Below are positions 32,350 to 41,934 of a stretch of 64,000 nt of DNA, piece after piece. The stretch spans positions 1,860,001-1,924,000 of the forward strand of contig NZ_CP081496.1 of assembly GCF_019774615.1 (NCBI RefSeq), given 5' to 3'. The position numbers and the translations under genes were made by a program. The first letter of the stretch is position 1. Each line of letters begins with the position of its first letter. The notes under the pieces were generated by a model. It did not search any database. It was not told the origin of the DNA and saw nothing but the letters and a program-made list of their open reading frames with translations. The stretch is from Streptomyces sp. BHT-5-2 (GTDB lineage Bacteria > Actinomycetota > Actinomycetes > Streptomycetales > Streptomycetaceae).

Positions 32350-32397
32350 GCGTCCCCGCGTCGTGGTGCTGATCCACCGCCGTGCCGCCGACGTCGT

Positions 32398-32766
32398 TCA
32401 GCCCTGGGGCTCCAGCACCACGGCCGTGCCGTAGGCGCAGACCTCGGTGCCGACGTCGGCGGCCTCGGTGACGTCGAAGCGGAACATCAGCACGGCGTTG
32501 GCACCGCGGGAGCGGGCCTGTTCCACCAGGCGTTCCATGGCCTGGTTGCGGGTCTGGACGAGGGTCTTGGTCAGCCCGCGCAGCTCACCGCCGATCATCG
32601 ACTTCAGGCCCGCGCCGATCTGGCTGCCGAGGTGCCGGGAGCGCACGGTGAGGCCGAAGACCTCGCCGATCACCTGTTTCACGTGAAACCCCGGTACGTC
32701 GTTGGTCGTCACGACCAGGACGTCGGACTGCGCGTGCTGTCCGCCGCCGTACTCCTCGATGCCCAT
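32398..32766 (-). CDS. YbjQ/UPF0145 family protein
   Basis: 122 residues: SDVLVVTTNDVPGFHVKQVI, GEVFGLTVRSRHLGSQIGAG, then QARSRGANAVLMFRFDVTEA and EVCAYGTAVVLEP. This pentameric heavy-metal-binding-like fold has no known role. ATG 32766 has AGGAGG 8 bp upstream. A parS palindrome lies within the coding sequence at the GFHVKQV codons. Confidence 0.88.
   Translation of the reverse strand: MGIEEYGGGQHAQSDVLVVTTNDVPGFHVKQVIGEVFGLTVRSRHLGSQIGAGLKSMIGGELRGLTKTLVQTRNQAMERLVEQARSRGANAVLMFRFDVTEAADVGTEVCAYGTAVVLEPQG
32675..32690. promoter_or_regulatory. parS: Candidate parS centromere site
   Basis: TGTTTCACGTGAAACC contains the perfect 14-bp palindrome GTTTCACGTGAAAC (32676-32689), the ParB-binding parS core. 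It is inside the YbjQ gene. Streptomyces chromosomes carry many parS sites, concentrated around oriC. Confidence 0.8.
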
Positions 32767-33039
32767 GCTCCGCACCTCCTGCCCTTCCTCCGGCCAGGAT
32801 CACCCGGGCCGGAGGGAGCGGCCAGCGGTCGGGCGCGCTCGGGTGGGTGCGAAAGGCGCCGGTGGCCGTCGTCGGACCCGGCTCCGGGGCGGCCGCGCAG
32901 CCCCGAGCCCGGGCTGCGCCTGGAACCACGGCTCGTCATAGTCCGTTGATAGCTTTGGGCCGCACACCGCGCCTGCACCCTCGCTTCAGCTCGTCGCACC
33001 GCGCGAGCCGGGCGCCCTCGACCCAGGAGCCTTCACCCC

Positions 33040-33729
33040 GTGAATACTCTCGCGCTCGGTCCCCAGTGGCTGAACTCGGACTACTTGATCACGAATTTCG
33101 GCCTGATCGGCGTCCTGCTCATCGTCTTCGCGGAGTCCGGGCTGCTGATCGGCTTCTTCCTGCCCGGGGACTCGCTGCTGTTCACCACCGGCCTGATGGT
33201 GACCACGGACAAGATCGACAAGCCGCTGTGGCTGGTGTGCACGCTGGTGGTGCTGGCGGCGGTGCTGGGCGACCAGGCCGGCTACCTCTTCGGCCGCAAG
33301 GTCGGCCCGGCGCTCTTCAGCCGCCCCGACTCACGGCTCTTCAAGCAGGAGAACGTCGAGAAGGCACACGACTTCTTCCAGAAGCACGGCCCGAAGTCGC
33401 TGATCCTGGCCCGTTTCGTGCCCATCGTGCGCACCTTCACGCCGATCATCGCGGGCGTGAGCCGGATGCCGTACCGCTCCTTCATCATCTTCAACATCAT
33501 CGGTGGCGCGCTGTGGGGCGCCGGCGTGACGCTACTGGGCGCGGCGCTGGGCAACGTCGAGTTCGTCCACAAGAACATCGAGCTGATCCTCGTCGCGATC
33601 GTGCTGATCTCCGTGGTGCCGGTTGCCATCGAATTCCTCCGTGCCCGGAGGAAGGCGAAGCGGGAGCCGGCGCCGGCTCCGGCGACGGCGGCCCGCGCGC
33701 AGGGGCGGGGCCGCCACGCCAAGCGTTGA
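33040..33729 (+). CDS. DedA family membrane protein
   Basis: 229 residues with the SNARE-associated/DedA domain: FAESGLLIGFFLPGDSLLF, GDQAGYLFGRKVGPALFSRP, FFQKHGPKSLILARFVPIVR, TFTPIIAGVSRMPYRSF, ending in a basic tail. The E-x-GxxxGFFLPGDS and R-F-(V/I)P motifs are intact. DedA proteins are proposed lipid or undecaprenyl-phosphate flippases. GTG 33040 follows AGGAGCCTTCACCCC. Confidence 0.9.
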   Translation: MNTLALGPQWLNSDYLITNFGLIGVLLIVFAESGLLIGFFLPGDSLLFTTGLMVTTDKIDKPLWLVCTLVVLAAVLGDQAGYLFGRKVGPALFSRPDSRLFKQENVEKAHDFFQKHGPKSLILARFVPIVRTFTPIIAGVSRMPYRSFIIFNIIGGALWGAGVTLLGAALGNVEFVHKNIELILVAIVLISVVPVAIEFLRARRKAKREPAPAPATAARAQGRGRHAKR

Positions 33730-33744
33730 CGCTCGGCGGGTCCA

Positions 33745-33960
33745 TCCCACGTTGTCGGCGTTCCCGCCGTAGGGGTTCGCGTCTTTGCGCCTGACGGCGC
33801 GTTTCTGGCCCGCTTCGCGGGAGCTGTTCCGGCCCGCTTCGCGGGCATTGTTGGTCCGCTGCGCGGGGCTGTCGGGTGCGGTGCCGGGCCTGCGGGGGTG
33901 GTGTGTCGGACTGCTGCGCTTTACGTCCGACACACCACCCCCTCCGGCCCGTCCCCTCCC
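33745..33960 (-). repeat. Structured dispersed repeat, copy A
   Basis: It starts CCCACGTTGTCGGC and runs to GTCCCCTCCC; copy B at 34104-34350 is its inverted partner. It contains a 39-bp core (33853-33891) identical to copies B and C, and a perfect 18-bp hairpin (33894-33911 with 33925-33942) with the loop TGCTGCGCTTTAC. It lies between dedA and the thrE-like gene. Confidence 0.8.
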
Positions 33961-34103
33961 GTTGGGGGTCGGATCACAGGTCAGTTGGGGCGTCTGTCCG
34001 GTGGGCCAGTGCAGGCTCCGGGCTGATGGGTGATCGCCGGTCAATCGATGAGCGACCCGCAGAGGACCGCTTCGCTCGGCCCCCACTCACCGTCTTTCCC
34101 TCC

Positions 34104-34350
34104 CACCCACGGGAGGGGACGGGTCGGAGGGGCAGGGGGTGTGTCCGGACGTAAAGCGCAGCAGTCCGGACACCCCCTGCCCCGGAGGCCCGGCACCGCA
34201 CCCGACAGCCCCGCGCAGCGGACCAACAACGCCCGCGAAGCGGGCCGGAACAGCCCCCGCGCAGCGGACCGGCAACGCGCCGCCAGGCGCAAAGGCGAAG
34301 CGCCGCAAGGCGAACCCCTACGGCGGAACAGCCGACAACGTGGGGGGAGC
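34104..34350 (+). repeat. Structured dispersed repeat, copy B
   Basis: Inverted copy of A. The hairpin arms are 34131-34150 and 34164-34181 (one arm has 2 extra bases), with loop GTAAAGCGCAGCA, the reverse complement of the copy A loop. The 39-bp core follows at 34186-34224. Many CGCGAAGCGGG-like short dyads are present. The 140 bp between copies A and B contains no gene. Confidence 0.8.
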
Positions 34351-34433
34351 CCCGAAGAAGCGGGCGGCGCAGCCATACGGCATCGTGTGCATGACCGGTC
34401 GGCAGGAGGCGTACGTAAGAGGAGTGGGGACAG

Positions 34434-36113
34434 GTGTCGTCGGAACCATCCCGCGGAAGCGGAAACGGTCTCCCCGAGGAACGCAAACCGTCGGACGAGG
34501 CGCGCAGCGCCTTCACGCCCCCACTGGGCGTACCTTTGCCCCCGCCTCCCGAGGAGGAGCACCCCACCTCCGAGTTCGCGCTGCCGGACGGGCTGCTGGC
34601 GGAGGCACCGGCGGAGCCCGAGGGGTCGGCGTTCGCCCCGCCGGGGAGCACCACCGGCCAGACCCCGCTGCCGACGTTCACCCCGCCGCACGGGATACCC
34701 GTGCTCAGCCTGACCAAGGAAGCGCCGTGGCAGGACCGGATGCGCACCATGCTGCGGATGCCGATCCACGAGCGGCCGGTGCCCGAACGCGCGGAGCGCG
34801 GCGAGGAGGAGGGCGTCGGCCCCGCCGTGCCCCGCGTCCTGGACCTGACGCTGCGTATCGGCGAGATCCTGCTGGCCGGCGGTGAGGGCGCCGAGGACGT
34901 CGAGGCGGCGATGTTCGGCGTCGCGCACGCCTACGGGCTGGAGCGGGTCGAACCGACCGTCACCTTCACCCTGCTGTCGATCTCGTACCAGCCGTCACTG
35001 GTGGACGACCCGGTCACCGCCAGCCGGACGGTCCGGCGGCGCGGCGTGGACTACAACCGGCTGTCGGCGGTCTTCGGGCTGGTGGACGAGATCACGTCGG
35101 AGGGGATCAGCCTCGAGGAGGCGTACCGCGGGCTGGCGGAGATCCGCCGCAACCGGCACCCCTACCCGAGCTGGGCGCTGACGGTGGCCTCCGGGCTGCT
35201 CTCCGGCGCGGCGAGCATGCTCGTCGGCGGCGGGACGCTGGTGTTCATCGCGGCGGCCCTCGGCTCGATGCTGGGCGACCGGATCGCCTGGCTGGCGTCG
35301 GCGCGCGGGCTGCCGGAGTTCTACCAGTTCGTGGTCGCGGCGATGCCGCCCGCCGCGATAGGGGTCGTCTTCGCCCTGGCGCACTCCAACGTGCAGTCCT
35401 CCGCGGTGATCACCGGTGGGCTGTTCGCCCTGATCCCGGGACGGGCGCTGGTCGCCTCCGTGCAGGACGGGCTGACCGGCTACTACATCACCGCCGCCGC
35501 ACGTCTGCTGGAGGTCGGCTATCTCATCGTCGGCATCGTCGTCGGCGTGCTGTCCGTGCTCTACATCGGACTCCAGGCCGACCCCGGCCTCCAACGGCTC
35601 AACCCCGAGCAGGCGCTGCGGCTCTACAACGAGCCGGTGGTGCAGACCATCGCGTCGATGCTGTTGGCGCTGGCGTTCTGCGTCCTGCTCCAACAGGAGC
35701 GCCACACCGTCGCGTTCGCGACCATGAACGGCGGGGTCGCGTGGGTGGTGTACGGGGCGCTGACCGCCACCGCCGGGTTCAACGCGGTGCCCTCCACGGC
35801 CATCGCCGCCGGCCTCGTCGGCCTCTTCGGCCAGCTGCTCTCCCGGTACCGCTACGCCTCCGCGCTGCCCTACGTGACCGCGGCCATCGGCCCGCTGCTC
35901 CCCGGTAGTGCGACCTACTTCGGGCTGCTCAACTTCGCCCAGGGGAACCTGCTGGAGGGCTTCTCGTCGCTGATCAAGGCCGCCTCGCTGGCGCTCGCGA
36001 TCGCGGTCGGGGTCAACCTCGGAGGCGAGGTGGCGCGGCTCTTCCTGCGGGCGCCAGGGCTCACCGAGGCCGGCGCGGGGCGCCGCGCGGCCAAGCGGAC
36101 CCGCGGCTTCTGA
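34434..36113 (+). CDS. Threonine/serine exporter (ThrE/ThrP-like)
   Basis: 559 residues. A Pro-rich cytoplasmic N-terminus of about 130 residues precedes the ThrE domain: VLDLTLRIGEILLAGGEGAE, VEPTVTFTLLSISYQPS, AYRGLAEIRRNRHPYPSWAL, then about ten helices covering both ThrE domain halves (for example ATMNGGVAWVVYGALTATAG). In Corynebacterium ThrE exports threonine and serine by proton motive force. GTG 34434 has AGGAG upstream. Copy B of the structured repeat ends 83 bp before it. Confidence 0.87.
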   Translation: MSSEPSRGSGNGLPEERKPSDEARSAFTPPLGVPLPPPPEEEHPTSEFALPDGLLAEAPAEPEGSAFAPPGSTTGQTPLPTFTPPHGIPVLSLTKEAPWQDRMRTMLRMPIHERPVPERAERGEEEGVGPAVPRVLDLTLRIGEILLAGGEGAEDVEAAMFGVAHAYGLERVEPTVTFTLLSISYQPSLVDDPVTASRTVRRRGVDYNRLSAVFGLVDEITSEGISLEEAYRGLAEIRRNRHPYPSWALTVASGLLSGAASMLVGGGTLVFIAAALGSMLGDRIAWLASARGLPEFYQFVVAAMPPAAIGVVFALAHSNVQSSAVITGGLFALIPGRALVASVQDGLTGYYITAAARLLEVGYLIVGIVVGVLSVLYIGLQADPGLQRLNPEQALRLYNEPVVQTIASMLLALAFCVLLQQERHTVAFATMNGGVAWVVYGALTATAGFNAVPSTAIAAGLVGLFGQLLSRYRYASALPYVTAAIGPLLPGSATYFGLLNFAQGNLLEGFSSLIKAASLALAIAVGVNLGGEVARLFLRAPGLTEAGAGRRAAKRTRGF

Positions 36114-36146
36114 GCGGCCCGGGCACCGGAACCCACGACACGGACG

Positions 36147-36176
36147 ACGGGCGGCCCCCAGATGGGTGCCGCCCGT
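36147..36176. terminator. Bidirectional terminator between thrE-like gene and ppa
   Basis: ACGGGCGGC (36147-36155) pairs with GCCGCCCGT (36168-36176), extended inward by CCC/GGG around AGAT. It separates converging genes. Confidence 0.7.
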
Positions 36177-36260
36177 TCGCGTACGAAAATCAGAGCGCGC
36201 CGGCGGGCGTGCGGAGCCCCGGGGAACCCCGTCGCCGCCGGACCCGCTCCGTCGGTCGGG

Positions 36261-36752
36261 TCAGTGCCCGCCCTGCGCCTCGTAGCGCTTGTAGGAGCGC
36301 TCGATCTCGGCCTCGGCGTCGGCGCGGCCGACCCAGTCGGCGCCCTCGACGGACTTGCCCGGCTCCAGGTCCTTGTAGACCTCGAAGAAGTGCTGGATCT
36401 CCAGGCGGTCGAACTCCGAGACGTGGTGGATGTCGCGGAGGTGCTCCACACGCGGGTCGGAGGCGGGGACGCACAGCAGCTTGTCGTCGCCGCCGGCCTC
36501 GTCGGTCATCCGGAACATGCCGATGGCGCGGCACGTGATCAGGCAACCGGGGAAGGTCGGCTCGTCCAGGATGACCAGCGCGTCCAGCGGGTCGCCGTCC
36601 TCGCCGAGGGTGTTCTCGACGAAGCCGTAGTCGGCCGGGTAGCTGGTCGAGGTGAAGAGTCGACGGTCCAGGCGGATCCGACCGGTCTCGTGGTCCACCT
36701 CGTACTTGTTCCGCGAACCCTTCGGGATCTCGATGGTGACGTCGAACTCCAC
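36261..36752 (-). CDS. ppa: Inorganic pyrophosphatase
   Basis: 163 residues, exactly the size of family I Streptomyces Ppa. [20 protein letters not shown], then [20 protein letters not shown] with the metal-binding Asp cluster, and [17 protein letters not shown] are characteristic. It drives biosynthesis by hydrolysing PPi. GTG 36752 (MEFDVTIEI) is used because GGAGGAG lies 6 bp before it; a longer frame starting at 36776 reads through that ribosome-binding site. Confidence 0.96.
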   Translation of the reverse strand: MEFDVTIEIPKGSRNKYEVDHETGRIRLDRRLFTSTSYPADYGFVENTLGEDGDPLDALVILDEPTFPGCLITCRAIGMFRMTDEAGGDDKLLCVPASDPRVEHLRDIHHVSEFDRLEIQHFFEVYKDLEPGKSVEGADWVGRADAEAEIERSYKRYEAQGGH

Positions 36753-36838
36753 GGGTGGCTCCTCCATGATCAACACATACGTCTGGTGATTAAGTGTCCC
36801 CCACGCAGGTGTGTGGTGGCGAAAGGGGCTGGTCCGAA

Positions 36839-38455
36839 GTGCCCGAGACCCGAATGTGGCAGGTCAGATGGCAGTCGGCGCAGCGTTCCGCGCGGGTGGC
36901 GGCACGCCGGGCCGGGCGTTCCGCACGCACCGCGGCACGGGCCGCACGGCGCACTGCGCACACGGCATCGGGTGCCGCACGGCAGGCGTGGCGGGCCGCA
37001 CCTCGGCAGACGCGGCAGACCTGGCAGCTGACAGCGGTGTCCGCCGCCACGGGTCTGGCGGTCGCGGTCGCCGTGGTGACGGCGGCCGGGCCGTGGGACT
37101 CCGGTCAGCGTACGGCCGAGCGGGCGGCGGCGGTCCCCGCTCCGGCGACAGGTGGCGAGCATCACGACGACGGCCGGGCGCCCGGTCCGGCGCCCAGCGC
37201 GCCGGCGGTGCTGACCGCGCTCGGCGGGCCTGTACGTGGCGCGGTGGGCCGCGGCGGGGCCGCGCCCGCGCCCACCGACGCCGGACTGGCCGACGCGCTC
37301 GCCCCGCTCCTGGCCGACCCGGCGCTGGGGCCGCTGCGGACCGCGTCCGTCGTGGACGTCGCGGCGGGCCGGCAGGTCTTCGGCGAGAAGCCGGACCAGG
37401 TGGCCACCCCCGCCTCCACCGTCAAGCTCGCCACCGCCGTGGCCGCGCTCTCCCGGCTCGGCGCCGACCACCGCATCGACACCCGGGTGGTGCTGGCCGG
37501 CAAGGACCGGATCGTCCTGGTCGGCGGCGGCGACCCGACCCTGACCGCCCACGCTGCCGCCCCGGGGCCCGGCGACCAGCCGGCGAGCCTGCGCGCCCTC
37601 GCCGACGCCACCGCCCACGCCCTCCGGCAGCGCAAGCTCACCACCGTCGGCCTCGGTTACGACGCCTCGGCCTTCACCGGCCCCGTCGAGCACCCCATCG
37701 GTCCCAACGAGAACATCGCCCCGGTCAGCGCCCTGATGGCCGACGAGGGCCGCCTCGACGACAGCGACCACGGCACCGCGCCGCGCTCCACCGACCCCGC
37801 GGGCGACGCCGCCCGCACCTTCGCGGGCCTCCTGAAGGAACGCGGTATCACCGTCACCGGAGACCCCGAAGAGGCCCGCGCCCCCGAGAACCCGGAGCGG
37901 ATCGCCGTCGTCCACTCCCTGCCGCTCTCCGCCCTCGTCGAGCGGATGCTGACCTACAGCGACAACGACATCGCCGAGGCGCTGGCCCGCCAGACCGCCC
38001 TCGCCGCCCACCAGCCCGCCAGCTTCGAGGGCGCCGCCAAGGCCGTGCGGGACGCGCTGGCCGCCCAGCACCTCCCGCTGGCCGGCGCCGTCTTCGAGGA
38101 CGGCAGCGGCCTGGACCGGGACGACAAGGTCTCCGCGAACCTCCTCTCCCGCCTCCTGCTGGCGGCCGCCGCACCCGGCAAGCCGGAACTCCGCCCGGTC
38201 GTCACCGGCCTCCCGGTCGCCGCCTTCACCGGCACCCTCAGCGGCCGCTACGTGGGCGACACCGCCGGCGCCGGCACCGTCCGCGCCAAGACCGGCACCC
38301 TCACCGGCGTCAACACCCTCGCCGGCACCGTCGTCGACGCCGACGGCCGCCTCCTGGCCTTCACCTTCATGACCACCGGCACCACCGACGCCCAGGCCGC
38401 CCAGAAGGCCCTGGACCGCATGGCCTCCACGGTCGCCAACTGCGGCTGCCGCTAA
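36839..38455 (+). CDS. dacB: D-alanyl-D-alanine carboxypeptidase/endopeptidase (PBP4 type, S13)
   Basis: 538 residues. An unusual N-terminus of about 60 residues is Arg/Ala-rich ([20 protein letters not shown]), followed by one membrane helix (about 63-83) and a Pro/Ala linker. The S13 domain has S193-x-x-K196 in [11 protein letters not shown], an SDN motif in [10 protein letters not shown] and AKTGTLTG as the third motif. It trims peptidoglycan stem peptides outside the membrane. GTG 36839 (VPETRMWQ) follows GAAAGGGG; GTG 36794 is an alternative. Divergent from ppa. Confidence 0.88.
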   Translation: MPETRMWQVRWQSAQRSARVAARRAGRSARTAARAARRTAHTASGAARQAWRAAPRQTRQTWQLTAVSAATGLAVAVAVVTAAGPWDSGQRTAERAAAVPAPATGGEHHDDGRAPGPAPSAPAVLTALGGPVRGAVGRGGAAPAPTDAGLADALAPLLADPALGPLRTASVVDVAAGRQVFGEKPDQVATPASTVKLATAVAALSRLGADHRIDTRVVLAGKDRIVLVGGGDPTLTAHAAAPGPGDQPASLRALADATAHALRQRKLTTVGLGYDASAFTGPVEHPIGPNENIAPVSALMADEGRLDDSDHGTAPRSTDPAGDAARTFAGLLKERGITVTGDPEEARAPENPERIAVVHSLPLSALVERMLTYSDNDIAEALARQTALAAHQPASFEGAAKAVRDALAAQHLPLAGAVFEDGSGLDRDDKVSANLLSRLLLAAAAPGKPELRPVVTGLPVAAFTGTLSGRYVGDTAGAGTVRAKTGTLTGVNTLAGTVVDADGRLLAFTFMTTGTTDAQAAQKALDRMASTVANCGCR

Positions 38456-38465
38456 CCCGATCACC

Positions 38466-38562
38466 GAGGCCCGGCACCGCACCCGACAGCCCCGCGCAGC
38501 GGACCCGCGCCGCAGGCGCAACGGCGAGAACCTCCGCGGCGGGAAAGCCGACAACGTGGGAA
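38466..38562 (+). repeat. Structured dispersed repeat, copy C (partial)
   Basis: Bases 38466-38505 are identical to 34185-34224 (40 bp). A diverged stretch follows with GCAGGCGCAA-CGGCGA, ending GCCGACAACGTGGG like copies A and B. The hairpin part is missing. It lies just after the dacB stop. Confidence 0.8.
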
Positions 38563-38626
38563 GCCGGCCGAGCGCAGCGACCCCGTCGGCTACCCCATAG
38601 CGGAGCGGTCCCCGTACCGTGAACCC

Positions 38627-39781
38627 ATGACGAGCATCGGTGGTGTCGAGATGGTCGACTGGAATCTCGCGGTCGCGACCGCGACCCGGTTCGTACGGCC
38701 CGGTCCGGAGGTGAGCCGGGACGAGGCGCGGGCGATCGTCGCCGAGCTGCGCCGGCACGCCAAGTCCTCCGAGGAGCACGTCCGGGCGTTCACCCGGATG
38801 GCGCAGCCCGGCGTGCCGGGTGAGGCGGGCGGGGCGGTACCGCACGACACGCCGGTCCTGGTGGTGGACCGGCCCGGCTGGATCCGGGCCAACGTCGCCG
38901 GGTTCCGGGCGGTGCTGAAGCCGTTGCTCGCCAAGATGGAGGACCGGCGGTCGGCGACCCCGGGCGGCGCGGTGCTGGGTGCGGTCGGCGGCAAGGTGAC
39001 CGGCGTGGAGCTGGGCATGCTGCTGTCGTTCCTGGCCTCGCGGGTGCTGGGCCAGTACGAGACGTTCGCCCCGGCCTCGCGGGACCTGCCGGCCGGGTCG
39101 CAGGGCGGCCGGCTGCTGCTGGTGGCGCCGAACATCGTCCACGTGGAGCGCGAACTCGACGTGGCGCCGCACGACTTCCGGCTGTGGGTGTGCCTGCACG
39201 AGGAGACCCACCGGACCCAGTTCAGCGCCGTGCCCTGGCTGCGGGACCACATCGAGGGAGAGGTCCAGTCCTTCCTCGCGGAGACCGACATCGACCCGGG
39301 GACGCTGCTGGAGCGGCTGCGGGAGGCCGCGCAGTCGCTGGCCGGCGCCAAGCCGGAGGGCGAGGAGGGCGAGGAGAGCCGGTCGCTGGTGGACCTGGTG
39401 CAGACGCCCGCGCAGCGGGAGATCCTCGGGCGGCTCACCGCGGTGATGTCGCTGCTGGAGGGGCACGCCGACTTCGTCATGGACGGGGTGGGGCCCGAGG
39501 TCGTGCCCTCGGTGGCGGAGATCCGGGAGAAGTTCCAGAAGCGGCGGGCCAGCGGCGCGGGCCGGCTGGACCAGGCGCTGCGGAAGCTGCTGGGGCTGGA
39601 CGCCAAGCTGCGGCAGTACCGTGACGGTGAGCGGTTCGTGCGGTCCGTCGTCGAGGAGGTCGGCATGGACGGCTTCAACCGCGTCTGGACGTCGCCGAAC
39701 ACGCTCCCGACCAAGCAGGAGATCGCCAAACCGGCGGACTGGGTCGCGCGGGTGCACCGGAAGGCGGACGGGGCACCATAA
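38627..39781 (+). CDS. Zinc-dependent metalloprotease family protein (DUF2342)
   Basis: 384 residues. LWVCLHEETHRTQFSAVPWL contains HEETH (HExxH), the zinc-binding site, and LLEGHADFVMDGVG supplies further ligands. Actinobacterial members are annotated as zinc metalloproteases or coenzyme F420 biosynthesis-associated proteins; no proteolysis has been shown to my knowledge. In Streptomyces it regularly precedes tilS, as here, suggesting co-expression. ATG 38627 is the chosen start. Confidence 0.82.
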   Translation: MTSIGGVEMVDWNLAVATATRFVRPGPEVSRDEARAIVAELRRHAKSSEEHVRAFTRMAQPGVPGEAGGAVPHDTPVLVVDRPGWIRANVAGFRAVLKPLLAKMEDRRSATPGGAVLGAVGGKVTGVELGMLLSFLASRVLGQYETFAPASRDLPAGSQGGRLLLVAPNIVHVERELDVAPHDFRLWVCLHEETHRTQFSAVPWLRDHIEGEVQSFLAETDIDPGTLLERLREAAQSLAGAKPEGEEGEESRSLVDLVQTPAQREILGRLTAVMSLLEGHADFVMDGVGPEVVPSVAEIREKFQKRRASGAGRLDQALRKLLGLDAKLRQYRDGERFVRSVVEEVGMDGFNRVWTSPNTLPTKQEIAKPADWVARVHRKADGAP

Positions 39782-39976
39782 GCACATGATGCGAGCCGGG
39801 CACGCCGCGCGGCAGAAGAGCGCCCCTTCAATCACCCGTCTGAGGGACCGTGACCGGTGGATAGGCGTGCAATGCTCGGGGAACTGCTCGCCTCTGTCAC
39901 CATCTAGGCACTCTGTGTGACGAAGTGCCGACCTCGGCCCGAGGCTCGTCCCCCAGCTGAACGATTGGAAACGGAC

Positions 39977-40984
39977 ATGGGTCCCCATCCAGCGGTCGCC
40001 GCGATACGCCTGGCGGTCCGCCGCGTACTCCACGACGTGCTCACCCACCACTGCGCGCAGGACCGGCCCGAGGCACCCCTCGTGCTCGTCGCCTGCTCCG
40101 GCGGCGCCGACTCGATGGCGCTCGCCTCCGCCCTCGCCTTCGAAGCCCCCAAACTGGGCGTCCGTGCCGGGGGCGTGACCATCGACCACGGCCTGCAGGA
40201 GGGTTCCGACCTCCGCGCCGCCGAGGTGGCCCTGCGGCTGCGGGCCCTCAAGCTCGATCCCGTCGAGGTCGTCGGAGTCGAGGTGGGCCGGACCGGCGGC
40301 CCCGAGGCGGCCGCCCGGGACGCCCGCTACGCCGCTCTGGACGCCACCGCCGACCGCCACGGCGCCAGCGCGGTCCTCCTCGGCCACACCCGCGACGACC
40401 AGGCGGAGACCGTCCTCCTGGGGCTGGCCCGCGGCTCCGGGATCCGCTCGCTCTCCGGCATGGCCGCGGCCACCGGGACCAACGGCCGCTACCGCCGCCC
40501 CTTCCTGGACCTGGACCGGCAGACCGCCCGTACGGCATGCCTGATCCAGGCGCTGCCCGTCTGGGACGACCCGCACAACACCGACCCCGCCTACACCCGC
40601 TCACGGCTGCGGCACGAGGGGCTGCCGGCTCTGGAGAAGTGCCTGGGCAAGGGCGTCGTCGAGGCTTTGGCCCGGACCGCCCAACTCTCCCGCGACGACG
40701 CCGACGCACTGGACGCCTGGGCCGCCGAGGCCGAGACGGCGATCGTCGACGAGGCCGGCACGCTGGACGTCGCCGGGCTCTTCGCGCTGCCGCCCGCGGT
40801 GCGCCGCCGGGTGCTGCGCCGGGCCGTCATCGCGGCCGGTTCGCCGGCCGGTTCGCTCTTCGCCCGCCACATCGAGGAAGTGGACCGGCTGATCACCGCC
40901 TGGAGGGGCCAGGGGGCCATCAACCTCCCCGGGCGCGTGGGTGTGCGACGGCAGGGTGGCAGACTGGTCATTCGGCAGGGCTGA
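39977..40984 (+). CDS. tilS: tRNA(Ile)-lysidine synthase
   Basis: 335 residues. The PP-loop SGGADS (41-46), [28 protein letters not shown] and [19 protein letters not shown] are characteristic. The enzyme converts C34 of tRNA-Ile2 to lysidine so that AUA is decoded. It has the short C-terminal end typical of actinobacteria. ATG 39977 follows GGAAACGG; the frame from 39917 has no better signal. Confidence 0.95.
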   Translation: MGPHPAVAAIRLAVRRVLHDVLTHHCAQDRPEAPLVLVACSGGADSMALASALAFEAPKLGVRAGGVTIDHGLQEGSDLRAAEVALRLRALKLDPVEVVGVEVGRTGGPEAAARDARYAALDATADRHGASAVLLGHTRDDQAETVLLGLARGSGIRSLSGMAAATGTNGRYRRPFLDLDRQTARTACLIQALPVWDDPHNTDPAYTRSRLRHEGLPALEKCLGKGVVEALARTAQLSRDDADALDAWAAEAETAIVDEAGTLDVAGLFALPPAVRRRVLRRAVIAAGSPAGSLFARHIEEVDRLITAWRGQGAINLPGRVGVRRQGGRLVIRQG

Positions 40985-41075
40985 GCCGCACGGGATCGCG
41001 CCCTGCCTCGTGACCTCACGACCGGTTCCCGCTTCGTGAGTTCGACGACCGATCTGCACACCGAACCGAACGAGA

Positions 41076-41639
41076 GTGGCACGGGTGGACGACAAGGACA
41101 TGGGCGCCGACCTTCAGTCGGTGCTCATCACCAAGGAAGAGATCGACGCGAAGCTGGCCGAGCTGGCTGCGAAGATCGACGCGGAGTACGCGGGCAAGGA
41201 CCTGCTCATCGTCGGTGTCCTCAAGGGCGCGGTGATGGTGATGGCGGACCTGGCGCGTGCCCTGTCCTCCCCCGTCACGATGGACTGGATGGCCGTGTCC
41301 TCCTACGGCGCGGGCACCCAGTCCTCCGGTGTGGTCCGGATCCTCAAGGACCTGGACACCGACATCAAGGGCAAGCACGTCCTGATCGTCGAGGACATCA
41401 TCGACTCGGGTCTGACGCTGTCGTGGCTGCTGTCGAACCTCGGTTCGCGCGAGCCCGCCTCGCTGGAGGTGTGCACGCTGCTGCGCAAGCCGGACGCGGC
41501 CAAGGTCGCCATCGACGTGAAGTGGATCGGCTTCGACATTCCCAACGAGTTCGTCGTGGGGTATGGCCTGGACTTTGCGGAGAAGTACCGCAATCTGCCG
41601 TTCGTCGGTACCCTCTCGCCCCACGTCTACGGCGGCTGA
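41076..41639 (+). CDS. hpt: Hypoxanthine phosphoribosyltransferase
   Basis: 187 residues. The PRPP-binding motif is [18 protein letters not shown], with [16 protein letters not shown] upstream and [20 protein letters not shown] at the C-terminus. It salvages hypoxanthine and guanine. GTG 41076 or GTG 41085 ([10 protein letters not shown]) could be the start; the ribosome-binding site is poor for both. The order tilS-hpt-ftsH is conserved widely in bacteria. Confidence 0.95.
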   Translation: MARVDDKDMGADLQSVLITKEEIDAKLAELAAKIDAEYAGKDLLIVGVLKGAVMVMADLARALSSPVTMDWMAVSSYGAGTQSSGVVRILKDLDTDIKGKHVLIVEDIIDSGLTLSWLLSNLGSREPASLEVCTLLRKPDAAKVAIDVKWIGFDIPNEFVVGYGLDFAEKYRNLPFVGTLSPHVYGG

Positions 41640-41655
41640 GAGCCCACCCCGTGCT

Positions 41656-41678
41656 CGTCCGGCCGCAGTGGCCGGACG
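41656..41678 (+). terminator. Terminator after hpt
   Basis: CGTCCGGCC (41656-41664) and GGCCGGACG (41670-41678) form a 9-bp stem with a 5-base loop. A second, imperfect GGCGGGAA...TTCCCGCC hairpin follows at about 41712-41738. ftsH thus probably has its own promoter in the remaining 200 bp. Confidence 0.6.
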
Positions 41679-41934
41679 GGTCCGACCAGGACTCGGGCGG
41701 CCCGTGTCGCGGGCGGGAACCCTACGGGGTTTCCCGCCGTTGGAGCAGGGAGAAGGGGAATCCCGGGCTTCATTGTTCCCCGCCGGCACGGGCGCCGGGT
41801 GACAATGCTGGGGTACCGTCCGAAGGCAATCTGTTTTCGGGCCAGTAATACACACCGTACGCACGACCAGCCCTCCCGGGGGCGTTGTGCCTCACTGTGG
41901 CAGGAGGGACGGGGCCTTAGGTGGCTCCGTGTGG

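Noticed and set aside
33730-34433. Coding gene in the 700-bp gap before the thrE-like gene
   Set aside because: All open frames there are translations of the inverted repeats, rich in Arg/Ser/Pro, and the same peptide appears in different frames of the two copies.
36770-40576. 1268-codon open frame on the minus strand
   Set aside because: It crosses dacB, the metalloprotease and tilS in antisense, with repetitive Gly/Arg/Gln-rich composition and no domain.
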